Numbered from the stretch's first letter, positions 42,349 through 51,077 are shown. The stretch is DNA of 64,000 bases from Alphaproteobacteria bacterium (GCA_016776605.1 JADHTB010000005.1:1-64000), one strand, 5' to 3'. Made by a program: numbers and translations. The notes: generated from the letters alone by a model not told the origin.

Positions 42349-43298
42349 GATGCTGTTCCCTCCATCTGGGCCATCTGGGCCGCCTGGGCCGCTTCCGCCG
42401 CGTCCTGTTCCGGGATCGCGGCGAAGGCATGCCTTGGGCATTGCACGACGCAGATCATGCAGCCCTTGCAGTGCTGGTAATCAATGTCCGGATAACCATT
42501 GGCATCAACGCCGATAACGCCGTCCGGGCAGGAAGAGCCGCAGACCCAGACGCATTTGCCGCAATTTTCCGGGTCCAGCACCGGGCGTAAGGTGCGCCAC
42601 AATCCGGTCCGTACCAGGACGCTGTTCGCCGCCGCATATACGTTGGGTGCCGCCGTTGCCGCCAGATCCAGATCCAGGTCGATCCAGTCGGGTTTGTCAT
42701 AGCTGTCTGCGCCTTGATCCAGGCTCTCGCCGACCGACCCTTCGCCCGCCGCCATCGCGCCGAAGCCCTCGCCAGCCGCGCGCAGATTGAATGCCACGGC
42801 CTTTGGGCCGTACGGGGCGATCTCCTCCTCCACCGCCTGCCGCAAGACCTCTTGCGAAACCAAGCCTGTCAAGCGCGCGGCGGCGCCCGCGATCAGCGCC
42901 GAGACGTCGGGAATTTCATCGTCGGCCGCTTCGCTTTGGGGCAACACATAGATCGGACTGTCAATCTTCAAACGGTCGCGCCAGACATTTTCCGGTTTTT
43001 GACTGGCGATAGCCAATACCGTCGATGCCTTCACTCCAGCCATCACGCCCGCGACCGGCACCTGGAACAGGGTTTCGTCGGCGACCAACACAAGGTCCGG
43101 CGATACGACAGTGCCGCGTTCATGGATCGGCCGCCGATCAGCGCGAACAAAGGCCAGCATCGGCGCGCCGCGCCGTTCCGCGCCATACTTGGGCGCATCC
43201 TGTACTTCCAGGCCACTTTTAAAAAGCGCCGTACCAAGCAGCCGGCTCGCCGTTTTCATGCCCTGGCCACCACGTCCGTGAAAGCGAATTCGGTACAT
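42345..43298 (-). CDS. 2-oxoacid:ferredoxin oxidoreductase, fused gamma-delta subunit
   Basis: 317 residues. Residues about 1-190 are the gamma domain (GRGGQGMKTASRLL at the start, then PKYGAERRGAPM). The C-terminal part is a ferredoxin-like delta domain with two cysteine groups (CGKCVWVCGSSCP and CKGCMICVVQCP) for two 4Fe-4S clusters. The first group, C-x2-C-x3-C-x3-C-P, is slightly unlike the regular C-x2-C-x2-C-x3-C-P of the second. The short repeat AAQAAQMAQ near the end is low-complexity. It starts 34 bp after the dehydrogenase gene. Confidence 0.9.
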   Translation of the reverse strand: MYRIRFHGRGGQGMKTASRLLGTALFKSGLEVQDAPKYGAERRGAPMLAFVRADRRPIHERGTVVSPDLVLVADETLFQVPVAGVMAGVKASTVLAIASQKPENVWRDRLKIDSPIYVLPQSEAADDEIPDVSALIAGAAARLTGLVSQEVLRQAVEEEIAPYGPKAVAFNLRAAGEGFGAMAAGEGSVGESLDQGADSYDKPDWIDLDLDLAATAAPNVYAAANSVLVRTGLWRTLRPVLDPENCGKCVWVCGSSCPDGVIGVDANGYPDIDYQHCKGCMICVVQCPRHAFAAIPEQDAAEAAQAAQMAQMEGTAS

Positions 43299-43332
43299 GA
43301 ACTTATCCTTTGTTAATGCGGCCTCGACAGCT

Positions 43333-44454
43333 TCAGAAAATTGACCATCGCCGTGTGCTCATCGCCGCCCGCAGCCGCGCGGTTGCCATATCGAGGGCGG
43401 CCTGCCGCGGCGCCTTGCCGTCGGCCTTGCCGCGGCTCAGCATCTCATCGGTGTTCCGCGCGATACGATTGGCAATTTCGGTAAAAGCCGCTGTTTCGCC
43501 AACGCCGCGGTATTCCATTGCGGCGCAGATCACGCCGCCGGCGTTCGCAATAAAGTCAGGCAAACAAAGCACGCCCCGTTTGTGCAGCTGCATTTCTGCT
43601 GCTTCCGTCAACGGAATATTGGCGCCTTGCGCCACAATTCGCGCCTGCAACTGATCAACGTTATCAATGGTCACCACATCGGGCCGCGCCGCGGGGATCC
43701 AGATATCGCATTCAATGGCAATAACAGCATCACGGTTGCTGGCACGTCCGCCGGCAAAGGTTCCGACCGAGCCGCCGGCCCGTTTATGCGCTATCAGCGC
43801 GGCGACATCGAGGCCGCCAGAGTTCTCGATGGTGCCGCCGGAATCCGACGCGGCCACCAGGATTGCGCCCTTTTCCGCCAGAAACCGGGCCGCATGCATG
43901 CCGACGGAGCCGAAACCCTGCACGGCGATGCGGGCGCCGTCGAGCGACAGACCGACGAAAGGCAGTGCCGCTTCAATCGAGTGCATCAAGCCAAAACCGG
44001 TGGCGCCCAATTCGTCAAGGGGAATGCCCCCGATCTCCCGTGGCAGGCCGACGGCGCGGCCGATTTCATCCCGTACCCAGGCCATGCATTGCTCGTCGGT
44101 GCCCATGTCGGGCCCGAATATGTATCCCTCCTCGCTGGCCAGGGCGCAGGCGAAGGCGCGGATACGTTCCTCCTTTTGCGCCGCCGGCATGCGCGGGTCG
44201 CCCGCTAAAACCGACTTGCCGCCGCCGTGCGGCAGGCCCGCGGCGGCATTCTTCAAGGTCATGGCGCGGGCCAGGCGAAAGCATTCCTCCATGGTGACGT
44301 CTTCGGCCATGCGCAAGCCGCCGATCGACGGCCCCGCGGCGACGTTATCGACCACCAGGGCACCGTACAGATCAAGCTTTGGTTCAAAGACACGGATGAT
44401 CCTGTGCGGGCCGAACGCGTCGTGAAAATCCAGTTGTAACGAATTTTTCGGCAT
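43333..44454 (-). CDS. Glu/Leu/Phe/Val dehydrogenase
   Basis: 373 residues from ATG 44454. GGLRM at 45-49, K68 and K80 (LKNAAAGLPHGGGK) form the amino acid site, and VQGFGSVG begins the NAD(P) domain. It deaminates an amino acid to its 2-oxo acid. The length is between leucine-type (about 350) and hexameric glutamate dehydrogenases (about 420), so the preferred amino acid is not settled. It lies upstream of a 2-oxoacid:ferredoxin oxidoreductase that could consume its product, the arrangement expected for amino acid oxidation at low oxygen. Confidence 0.88.
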   Translation of the reverse strand: MPKNSLQLDFHDAFGPHRIIRVFEPKLDLYGALVVDNVAAGPSIGGLRMAEDVTMEECFRLARAMTLKNAAAGLPHGGGKSVLAGDPRMPAAQKEERIRAFACALASEEGYIFGPDMGTDEQCMAWVRDEIGRAVGLPREIGGIPLDELGATGFGLMHSIEAALPFVGLSLDGARIAVQGFGSVGMHAARFLAEKGAILVAASDSGGTIENSGGLDVAALIAHKRAGGSVGTFAGGRASNRDAVIAIECDIWIPAARPDVVTIDNVDQLQARIVAQGANIPLTEAAEMQLHKRGVLCLPDFIANAGGVICAAMEYRGVGETAAFTEIANRIARNTDEMLSRGKADGKAPRQAALDMATARLRAAMSTRRWSIF

Positions 44455-44497
44455 CTTCCGGTTCTCCCTAACCGAAGCTGGAGCAGATACGAAGCCC

Positions 44498-44947
44498 CTA
44501 CGGATGCAGGATCGAATCCAGGTGCTCCGGCAGCGCCCGTTCGCTGATATGAACAAGATCCTTTGTCAATTCGGCTTTCACCAATTTTTTAACGCCTGGC
44601 GCCAAAGCCGCCCGCAGATCACCAAGAGCCGTCGCCGGCGCGACGATAACGAGATCGTCGTAGGCCCGGCGTTGCTGTCCCTGCTGCAGGAATTCAGCCA
44701 GGTGGCGGGCGAACTGCGCCTCGGCGTGGCGGTGGGAATCTGTCTGTGGCTGCATGCGCCGCTGTCCGTCGCCGGCCCGGCTAAAGCCTTGCCCAGGTTT
44801 GTCCGCATCAATCTCGCGGGAGCGCAGGTTTGCCGCTTTGAAGTCGCCACCCTTCACCGCCACAAGTCCCTTCGCGCCTGTCTCGGTTTCAAAGACCCGC
44901 GCCTGGGCGCCATCGGCGATCAATATCCACGTCTTAGTTTTTTTCAT
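44498..44947 (-). CDS. Host-attachment family protein (PF10116-like)
   Basis: 149 residues. The opening WILIADGAQARVFE and the late LVIVAPATALGDLRAAL and ERALPEHL are hallmarks of the family named 'protein required for attachment to host cells', first noted in plant-associated bacteria; no enzyme activity is established. It is soluble with no signal peptide. It is the first gene of the operon with the dehydrogenase and the ferredoxin oxidoreductase, 101 bp downstream of a perfect FNR box. A role in low-oxygen stress fits better than host attachment (inference). Confidence 0.82.
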   Translation of the reverse strand: MKKTKTWILIADGAQARVFETETGAKGLVAVKGGDFKAANLRSREIDADKPGQGFSRAGDGQRRMQPQTDSHRHAEAQFARHLAEFLQQGQQRRAYDDLVIVAPATALGDLRAALAPGVKKLVKAELTKDLVHISERALPEHLDSILHP

Positions 44948-45047
44948 TGCGCCATACCCTCATTTCCAGTCCACGACGGCCCGTGCCAATGACATATGCC
45001 AATTGCTAGGATGGCTGAGAGTTTGCGCAAATTTGCCGTTTCCGTCC

Positions 45048-45061
45048 TTGATGGGTATCAA
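45048..45061. promoter_or_regulatory. Perfect FNR box TTGATGGGTATCAA
   Basis: Exact match to TTGAT-N4-ATCAA, in the 198-bp gap between the divergent operons headed by the host-attachment gene and the cyclic-diphosphoglycerate-synthetase-like gene. A TACACT at 45085-45090 on the plus strand sits where a -10 element would be if the box is centred at -41.5. Confidence 0.78.
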
Positions 45062-45145
45062 GTTTGCACAATCAAATTTTCCGATACACTGGCACTATAG
45101 CCGAGCCTAACCGCCGTCGCGCAGGAACTGGCAATAGAGGATGTC

Positions 45146-46498
45146 ATGGTTACCAATATCCCCGAACGCCGCGTTGTAATCATGGGAGCCGCGGGCCGTG
45201 ATTTTCACAATTTCAACGTACTCTATCGTGACGACCCTGCAATGCGGGTGATCGCCTTCACCTCAGCGCAAATTCCCGGCATCGGCGGACGCCGTTATCC
45301 CCCGGAATTGGCCGGCGCTGGCTATCCCGATGGCATACCAATTATTGACGAGGAAGCGTTGGAGATGATTTGCCGGCGCGAGCGTATCGACCAGGTCGAT
45401 TTCGCTTATAGCGACGTGACGCAGGAATATGTGATGCACGCGGCGTCTCGTGCCATGAGTGCCGGGGCCAGCTTCCATATCGCCGGGCCGAAGCAAACCG
45501 AGTTGCAAGCGAGTGTCCCGGTGATCGCCATTTGCGCTGTGCGCACGGGCTGTGGCAAGTCCCAGACGACCCGCTATCTGTCGCACCATTTGGCTGAAAA
45601 AGGCCTGCGCGTCGCGGTGATACGCCACCCCATGCCGTACGGCGATCTGGCCCGTCAGGCGGTTCAGCGGTTTGCCAGCCGCGCGGATCTTGATGCCGCC
45701 GACTGCACGATCGAGGAACGCGAGGAATACGAGCCGCACATTGCCAACGGTTCCGTCGTTTTTGCCGGGGTTGATTACGCGGCCATCCTTGCCGAGGCCG
45801 AGGCGAAAGTGGATGTCATTCTGTGGGACGGTGGCAACAACGATTTTTCCTTCATCAAACCGGATGTGATGATCACCCTGGTTGACGCGCTGCGGCCGGA
45901 GCACTTGACGACACATCATCCGGGCGAAACGACACTGCGCCTGGCCGATATTGTAATTATCGCCAAGTCCGATGCGGCGGAGACGGCGCAGATCAACGCG
46001 CTTGAAAAACGCCTCGGCGGGTTGTTGCCGGGCCGGCCTATCGTTCGCGCCGCATCACCGGTTGTGCTGGACAATCCAGACGCCGTCAAAGGAAAGCGAG
46101 TCCTTATCGTCGAGGATGGGCCAACCATTACTCATGGCGGCATGCCCTGGGGCGCGGGGTACCGCGCCGTTAGCGCGCTGCCCGGGGTCACGCTGGTCGA
46201 TCCGCGCACCCATGCCCAGCCCGAAATAAAAAAGGTCTTCGATGCCTATCCCCACATTGGTCCTGTCTTGCCGGCGATGGGATATGGCGCCGAACAATTG
46301 GCCGCTTTGCAGGCAACGATCAATGCCACGCCGGCGGATGTGGTGGTGGTGGCGACGCCAGTCGATCTGGCGGCACGGATCACGGTGAAGCAACCGGTGG
46401 TCCGCGCCCATTACCGCTATGACGACTTCGGTCAACCGCGCCTGAGTGCGTTGATAGATACCCGGCTTTCGGCCCTTGGGTTGGCTAGCAATGGCTGA
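45146..46498 (+). CDS. Cyclic 2,3-diphosphoglycerate synthetase-like P-loop protein (COG2403)
   Basis: 450 residues. An N-terminal Rossmann-like segment (VVIMGAAGRDFHNFN) precedes a P-loop G135-C-G-K-S139 (VRTGCGKSQTT) and WDGGNNDFSF, typical of the predicted GTPase group that includes archaeal cyclic 2,3-diphosphoglycerate synthetase. In methanogens that enzyme makes a thermoprotectant osmolyte; in bacteria the product has not been shown for most members. The ATG has a GAGGA site. It is followed 22 bp later by carbamate kinase, and sits 84 bp after a perfect FNR box. Confidence 0.8.
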   Translation: MVTNIPERRVVIMGAAGRDFHNFNVLYRDDPAMRVIAFTSAQIPGIGGRRYPPELAGAGYPDGIPIIDEEALEMICRRERIDQVDFAYSDVTQEYVMHAASRAMSAGASFHIAGPKQTELQASVPVIAICAVRTGCGKSQTTRYLSHHLAEKGLRVAVIRHPMPYGDLARQAVQRFASRADLDAADCTIEEREEYEPHIANGSVVFAGVDYAAILAEAEAKVDVILWDGGNNDFSFIKPDVMITLVDALRPEHLTTHHPGETTLRLADIVIIAKSDAAETAQINALEKRLGGLLPGRPIVRAASPVVLDNPDAVKGKRVLIVEDGPTITHGGMPWGAGYRAVSALPGVTLVDPRTHAQPEIKKVFDAYPHIGPVLPAMGYGAEQLAALQATINATPADVVVVATPVDLAARITVKQPVVRAHYRYDDFGQPRLSALIDTRLSALGLASNG

Positions 46499-46520
46499 CT
46501 GGAGTAGCGGCGAAGATCGA

Positions 46521-47420
46521 ATGCGCATCGTCGTGGCGCTTGGCGGGAATGCACTCATGGCACCGGGTCAGCCTTTGAGCATGGCGGTCCAGCGGCGTAA
46601 CGCCCACCGCGCCGGTGCCGCGATTGCCGAAATTTGCCGGCACCATGATGTCATCGTAACCCATGGCAATGGTCCACAGGTTGGCGCGCTGTCTTTGCAG
46701 AGCCTTGCGTCGACGGTATTGCCGGACCAAACGCTTGATATTTTGAACGCCGAGAGTGAAGGCATGATCGGCTATGTCCTGGAGCAGGAGCTGTATAACA
46801 ACCTGCCGGGCCGTAACGTCGCCACCCTGCTGACCCTGGTCATGGTCGATCCCGAAGATGACGCCATGGAGAATCCCAGCAAGCCGGTCGGACCTTGGTA
46901 CGAGCCGTCGGACTGGCGCCAGCTAGCTGAAGCCAATGGTTGGTCGGCGATCGAAGAAGGCGGCCGGTATCGGCGTGTCGTTCCCTCGCCCGAGCCGCTC
47001 GATATCATAGAGCTGCCGGCCATCGAAGCGCTGCTGCGCGCCGGCATCATACCGATCTGCGCCGGCGGCGGCGGCATTGCCGTGTCGCGAACGGCCGATG
47101 GCGCGCTTGCGGGCATCGAGGGGGTGATTGACAAGGACCTGACTTCGGCTCTTCTGGCAACCCAACTTGGGGCCTCGTGCCTGCTGCTGCTGACCGACGT
47201 GGATGCGGTTTACGAGGGTTGGGGCGGCGATCAACAGCGCGCTTTGGCCTCCCTCGACCGTGCCGCCACGGCCCGGCTCAATCTTGCGGCGGGCTCGATG
47301 GCCCCGAAAGTCGAAGCGGCGCTGCGCTTTGCCGAAGCAACCGGCCGGCACGCGATGATCGGCCGCCTGCAGGATGCCACTGCAATGCTTGATGGCAAGG
47401 CCGGCACCCGCGTTTATTGA
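46521..47420 (+). CDS. arcC: Carbamate kinase
   Basis: 299 residues from ATG 46521, the usual start reading MRIVVALGGNAL. VTHGNGPQVG and the late GSMAPKVEAALRFAE are kinase-family signatures. It makes ATP from carbamoyl phosphate and ADP, or runs in reverse. Two in-frame upstream starts (46476, 46491) are weaker. No arginine deiminase or ornithine carbamoyltransferase gene lies nearby, so the source of carbamoyl phosphate is unclear. Linked to the cyclic-diphosphoglycerate-synthetase-like gene as one FNR-box unit. Confidence 0.92.
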   Translation: MRIVVALGGNALMAPGQPLSMAVQRRNAHRAGAAIAEICRHHDVIVTHGNGPQVGALSLQSLASTVLPDQTLDILNAESEGMIGYVLEQELYNNLPGRNVATLLTLVMVDPEDDAMENPSKPVGPWYEPSDWRQLAEANGWSAIEEGGRYRRVVPSPEPLDIIELPAIEALLRAGIIPICAGGGGIAVSRTADGALAGIEGVIDKDLTSALLATQLGASCLLLLTDVDAVYEGWGGDQQRALASLDRAATARLNLAAGSMAPKVEAALRFAEATGRHAMIGRLQDATAMLDGKAGTRVY

Positions 47421-47508
47421 ACATTGCCGCTAGTTTCTTGGCGCCTGATTGCCATCGGTTTTTGGGCAGGAATGTGGGGCCCTCAAACCGGCTGACCCTT
47501 GCATCGCT

Positions 47509-48738
47509 CTAAGCTGTGGGCGCGGTCTGTAACACGGCCAATGCTTCGTCAATATCGGCGGCGGTGTGATCGGCGGAGATTTGGAAGCGGATTTCCTCAT
47601 CGCCTTTCGGCACCACGGGGAAGTTGAGGCCGGTGGCGAGAATGCCGTGCTGGCGCAGATGGCTGACCAGGGCCGAGGTCCGGGCCGTATCGCGGATCAT
47701 CAGGGGTACCACCGGGTGGGCGCCCGGAATGGTTTCCAGGCCCTGGGCAGAGAGCCCCGCCTCGAGCCGCGCCGTCATCTGGCGCAGATGGGCCAGCATG
47801 GCCCGGCCCCCCGTACCGTCGACCATTGCCAGAGCCGCGCTTGCCGCCGCGGCCTCGCCGGGCCCGATAGGGTTGGAGTAAATATAAGAAGCGGCTGTCT
47901 CCCGTAGATAGTCGATCAGGGTCTCGCTGGCGGCCACATAGCCGCCGTTGACGCCGAAGGCCTTGCCGAGAGTGCCGACGAGGATGTCGACTTGGCCGCA
48001 CTGGGTGACCTCCTCGGTGCCGCGCCCCATGGCGCCATAGGCCCCCACGCCATGGGAATCATCCACCACCACCAACACGCCTTCAGCGAAGGCATCGTCG
48101 TGCGCCCGGGCCATAGCCATGATTCCGGCCAATGGCGCATGATCGCCGCGCATACTGAAAACCCCGTCGGTGACAATCACGGCGCGGCGGCAGGTTCGGG
48201 CAGCTTCCATCAACCTTGCCGCCAGCTCTTCCAGGTCGAGATGTCGATAGACGTATTTCCATTCGCTGCGGGCCAGGCGCATGGCGTTGATGATGCAGTT
48301 GTGGTTCAGTTCGTCGCTGATCACCGCCGTGTCGGGCGTGATGAGGGGCGGCAGGATGCCGAGCATCGCCGCATAGGCCGAATTGAAGATCATCGCCGCG
48401 GCTCGGCCGTGGAAACGGGCCAGTTGGGTTTCCAAATCGATGTGCGGTTGCCAGGTGCCGCTGATGAAACGCACGGCGCCGGGACCGGTACCCATGGCGC
48501 GCACGGCGGCTTCACCCGCCGCGCGGACCTCCGCTGCCATGGCAAGGCCCAGATAACCGTTTGAATTCATGCGAAGGAATGGTTTTCCCCCCTCGCCGGC
48601 AAGCAGATAGCGCGGCCCCTTGCCGCCCGCCGCCGGAACGATCCCGGTGAAGACGGTTTCCCGCCCCTTGCGCCGACCCGACTGCGCAAGAGCCGACAAC
48701 TCATCCGAGAGAACTTGTTCCAGGCGCTGGTACGGCAT
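47509..48738 (-). CDS. kbl: Glycine C-acetyltransferase (2-amino-3-ketobutyrate CoA ligase)-like
   Basis: 409 residues of the alpha-oxoamine synthase family. PLP lysine lies in VGTLGKAFGVNGGY, with DDSHGVGAYG before it and RFISGTWQPHIDLE near the N-terminus. With the threonine dehydrogenase gene 28 bp upstream, it should cleave 2-amino-3-ketobutyrate with CoA to glycine and acetyl-CoA. 8-amino-7-oxononanoate synthase is the family alternative, but no other biotin gene is present. Strong AGGGAG site before the ATG. Confidence 0.88.
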   Translation of the reverse strand: MPYQRLEQVLSDELSALAQSGRRKGRETVFTGIVPAAGGKGPRYLLAGEGGKPFLRMNSNGYLGLAMAAEVRAAGEAAVRAMGTGPGAVRFISGTWQPHIDLETQLARFHGRAAAMIFNSAYAAMLGILPPLITPDTAVISDELNHNCIINAMRLARSEWKYVYRHLDLEELAARLMEAARTCRRAVIVTDGVFSMRGDHAPLAGIMAMARAHDDAFAEGVLVVVDDSHGVGAYGAMGRGTEEVTQCGQVDILVGTLGKAFGVNGGYVAASETLIDYLRETAASYIYSNPIGPGEAAAASAALAMVDGTGGRAMLAHLRQMTARLEAGLSAQGLETIPGAHPVVPLMIRDTARTSALVSHLRQHGILATGLNFPVVPKGDEEIRFQISADHTAADIDEALAVLQTAPTA

Positions 48739-48766
48739 TGCTCACTCCCTTGCGGCGGCGGTGGTT

Positions 48767-49726
48767 TCAATCGCTCGGATTAAGCCGCGTTGACAGATTA
48801 TCGAACATGTCCTTGGCCATGGCCGCGAGATCATAGCGCGGCGCCCAGTCCCATTCCTCACGGGCGGCGCTGTCGTCCATGGAATTCGGCCAGGAATCGG
48901 CGATCGCCTGTCGCACCGGATCTATGTCGTAGTCGATAACAAAATCGGGGATGTGTTTCCGAATTTCCCCGGCCAGGCGCTCTGGCGTCAACTGCATCGC
49001 CGTGACGTTGAAGGCGTTGCGGTGTTTGAGCCGTCCGGGGTCTGCTGCCATCAGCTCGATCATGGCCCGGATGGCGTCCGGCATATACATCATATCCAGG
49101 CAGCTGCCGGGGCCCAGGAAACAGGTGTAGCGGCGGTGGCGGATCGCTTGATGGAAAATGTCCACTGCATAATCCGTTGTGCCGCCACCCGGTGGCGCGC
49201 CGTGGGAGATCAGACCCGGCAGGCGCAGGCCGCGTGTATCCACGCCCAGATGCAATGCGTAATAGTCGCATAGCAGTTCAGCGGCCACCTTCGTCACGCC
49301 ATAGATCGTGGTCGGCCGCTGAATGGTGACCTGGGGAGTATGGTCGGGCGGGGTCGTGGGGCCAAAGGCGCCGATGGAGCTGGGGGAGAACAGGGCGCAG
49401 TCATGCTGCCGCGCCACTTCCAGCACCCGATACAGCCCGCCCATGTTGAGATCCCACGCGGCCTGGGGCTTTTCCTCGGCCACGGCGGATAGCAGCGCCG
49501 CCATGTGGTAGATCGTGGTGATGCCATGGCGGCGCACCACGTCCTGCACTTGCCGGATCCTGGTGCAGTCGAGAAATTCGAATGGCCCATCGTCCCCATT
49601 GCCGGCCGCCGCCCGCCGGCGGATATCGCTGGCGATAACCGCTTCGGCGCCGAACCGCCGGCGCAACTCCGGCACCAGTTCCGAGCCGATCTGCCCCAGG
49701 GCGCCCGTTACCAGGATTTTTTTCAT
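48767..49726 (-). CDS. L-threonine 3-dehydrogenase, SDR type
   Basis: 319 residues of the extended short-chain dehydrogenase family: GALGQIGSEL near residue 8 for NAD, SPSSIGAFGP and the catalytic YGVTK. The sequence around SHGAPPGGGTTDYAVDIFH is typical of the SDR-type threonine 3-dehydrogenases rather than sugar epimerases. It oxidises threonine to 2-amino-3-ketobutyrate, the substrate of the next gene. GAGGAGA precedes the ATG. It shares the strand with an aminotransferase 26 bp upstream, so all three form one amino-acid-catabolic unit. Confidence 0.9.
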   Translation of the reverse strand: MKKILVTGALGQIGSELVPELRRRFGAEAVIASDIRRRAAAGNGDDGPFEFLDCTRIRQVQDVVRRHGITTIYHMAALLSAVAEEKPQAAWDLNMGGLYRVLEVARQHDCALFSPSSIGAFGPTTPPDHTPQVTIQRPTTIYGVTKVAAELLCDYYALHLGVDTRGLRLPGLISHGAPPGGGTTDYAVDIFHQAIRHRRYTCFLGPGSCLDMMYMPDAIRAMIELMAADPGRLKHRNAFNVTAMQLTPERLAGEIRKHIPDFVIDYDIDPVRQAIADSWPNSMDDSAAREEWDWAPRYDLAAMAKDMFDNLSTRLNPSD

Positions 49727-49752
49727 TCTCTCCTCTTTCGTGGCCTGACCGC

Positions 49753-50937
49753 CTAGGCCGGTCCGAACTGTTGTTCGATCCGGTCGAAGGCTTGTTCGAT
49801 GACTTCATCAGACACGCAATAGGCCATGCGGACGTGATGTTCGCCGGTTGGACCAAAGGCGCTGCCCGGGGTAACGGTGACCCGCGCCGCCGCTAACAGA
49901 TCGATGGCGAATTGAAAGGAATCGACGTGCTCGGCGACGATCCGGGGAAAGACATAATAGGCACCTTCCGGTTTGACGTAGTCGAAGACGTGGGGCACCG
50001 CGTCCAGTCGGCGGCAGATCAAGTCGCGCCGACGGGCCAGGACCGCCTCGAACGCGGCCAGATGCACCGGTTCCTCAGTCAGCGCCGCCAGGGCTGCGAC
50101 CTGGGATATGCGGGGCGCGCAAATCATCGTCGCGTCATGCACCTTCAGGACTTCCGCCTTTAAAAAGGCAGGAAGCACTATGTAGCCCATACGCCAGCCA
50201 CTCATGGCGTAGGTCTTTGAGAAGGTGAACAGATAGGCCAGGTGACCGCTCAACTCGGGCACCGAGGCGAGGTTGAAATAGCGGGACTGATTTTCATAGG
50301 TGAAATGGGAATAAGGATCATCCAACAGGATCAGGAAATTCCGCGCCTGGGCGATCTCGCCGATCCGCCTCAATTCCGCTTCCGAGAAAATCTTTCCCGT
50401 CGGGTTGGAGGGCGAAACTAAAACAATCGCCTTGGTGCGGTCGCTGACGAGGCCTGGGAGGGCGTCCAGGTCGAGGGCCCATTCCCGGGATTCATCCATT
50501 GCCCAGAACACCGTTCTGCCGCCACAGAGGCGAATTTGCTGAAAGTGCGAGGCGAAGCCGGGATCGGTCACAATAATCTCGTCGCCCGGTTCTATGAGGA
50601 CGCGAAACAACGCGTTCAGGCCCTCCATGTTACCCGCCGTGACCACCACATTGCGGTCGGGGTCAATTTCGATGCCAGTGGCCGCCAAATGCTGCCTTGC
50701 TATCGCTTGCCGCAGCGCCGCTAGGCCGTCAGGCAGCGAATATTTGCCGATATCCTCATCCTTCTCCATCCCCCTCGCGACCGCTTGACGGATATGTTCG
50801 GGGGTCGCGAATGACGGCACACCCCAGGCCAACGAGGCGGCGCCAGCCACCTTGGCGCTACGCATCGCCATGTCCTTGATGGCGGAAAGCGTGATGCCGG
50901 AAACACTCGCGGCGATCCATCCGGCATTCATTTCCAT
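49753..50937 (-). CDS. Class I/II PLP-dependent aminotransferase
   Basis: 394 residues from ATG 50937, placed by AAGGGG upstream; ATG 50931 and a longer frame to 50982 are alternatives. SPSNPTGKIF and the PLP lysine in TFSKTYAMSGWRMGY are classic aspartate/aromatic aminotransferase family features, and the C-terminal VRMAYCVSDEVIEQAFDRI completes the domain. It would pass an amino group to a 2-oxo acid; the donor is unknown. It lies downstream of an FNR-type box on the other side from groEL, and heads the tdh-kbl unit. Confidence 0.9.
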   Translation of the reverse strand: MEMNAGWIAASVSGITLSAIKDMAMRSAKVAGAASLAWGVPSFATPEHIRQAVARGMEKDEDIGKYSLPDGLAALRQAIARQHLAATGIEIDPDRNVVVTAGNMEGLNALFRVLIEPGDEIIVTDPGFASHFQQIRLCGGRTVFWAMDESREWALDLDALPGLVSDRTKAIVLVSPSNPTGKIFSEAELRRIGEIAQARNFLILLDDPYSHFTYENQSRYFNLASVPELSGHLAYLFTFSKTYAMSGWRMGYIVLPAFLKAEVLKVHDATMICAPRISQVAALAALTEEPVHLAAFEAVLARRRDLICRRLDAVPHVFDYVKPEGAYYVFPRIVAEHVDSFQFAIDLLAAARVTVTPGSAFGPTGEHHVRMAYCVSDEVIEQAFDRIEQQFGPA

Positions 50938-51063
50938 CCAGTGTCCCCTTTGCAAATTCGCGGTCCTGACGGCAACGGCCACGGATTAGCAGACAACGTT
51001 TCACGGCCGCCTGCCATGACGCCGGTCAAGCTCAACCATCGAAGGTGGAGGGAGAATTCAAAA

Positions 51064-51077
51064 TTGACGGTGGTCAA
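51064..51077. promoter_or_regulatory. FNR/FixK-type box TTGACGGTGGTCAA
   Basis: Perfect dyad TTGAC-N4-GTCAA in the gap between the aminotransferase and groEL. It carries the same CGACAA extension as the box at 35252 and sits 92 bp before the groEL ATG. ATGAT at 51101-51105 is at -10 spacing. Confidence 0.65.
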
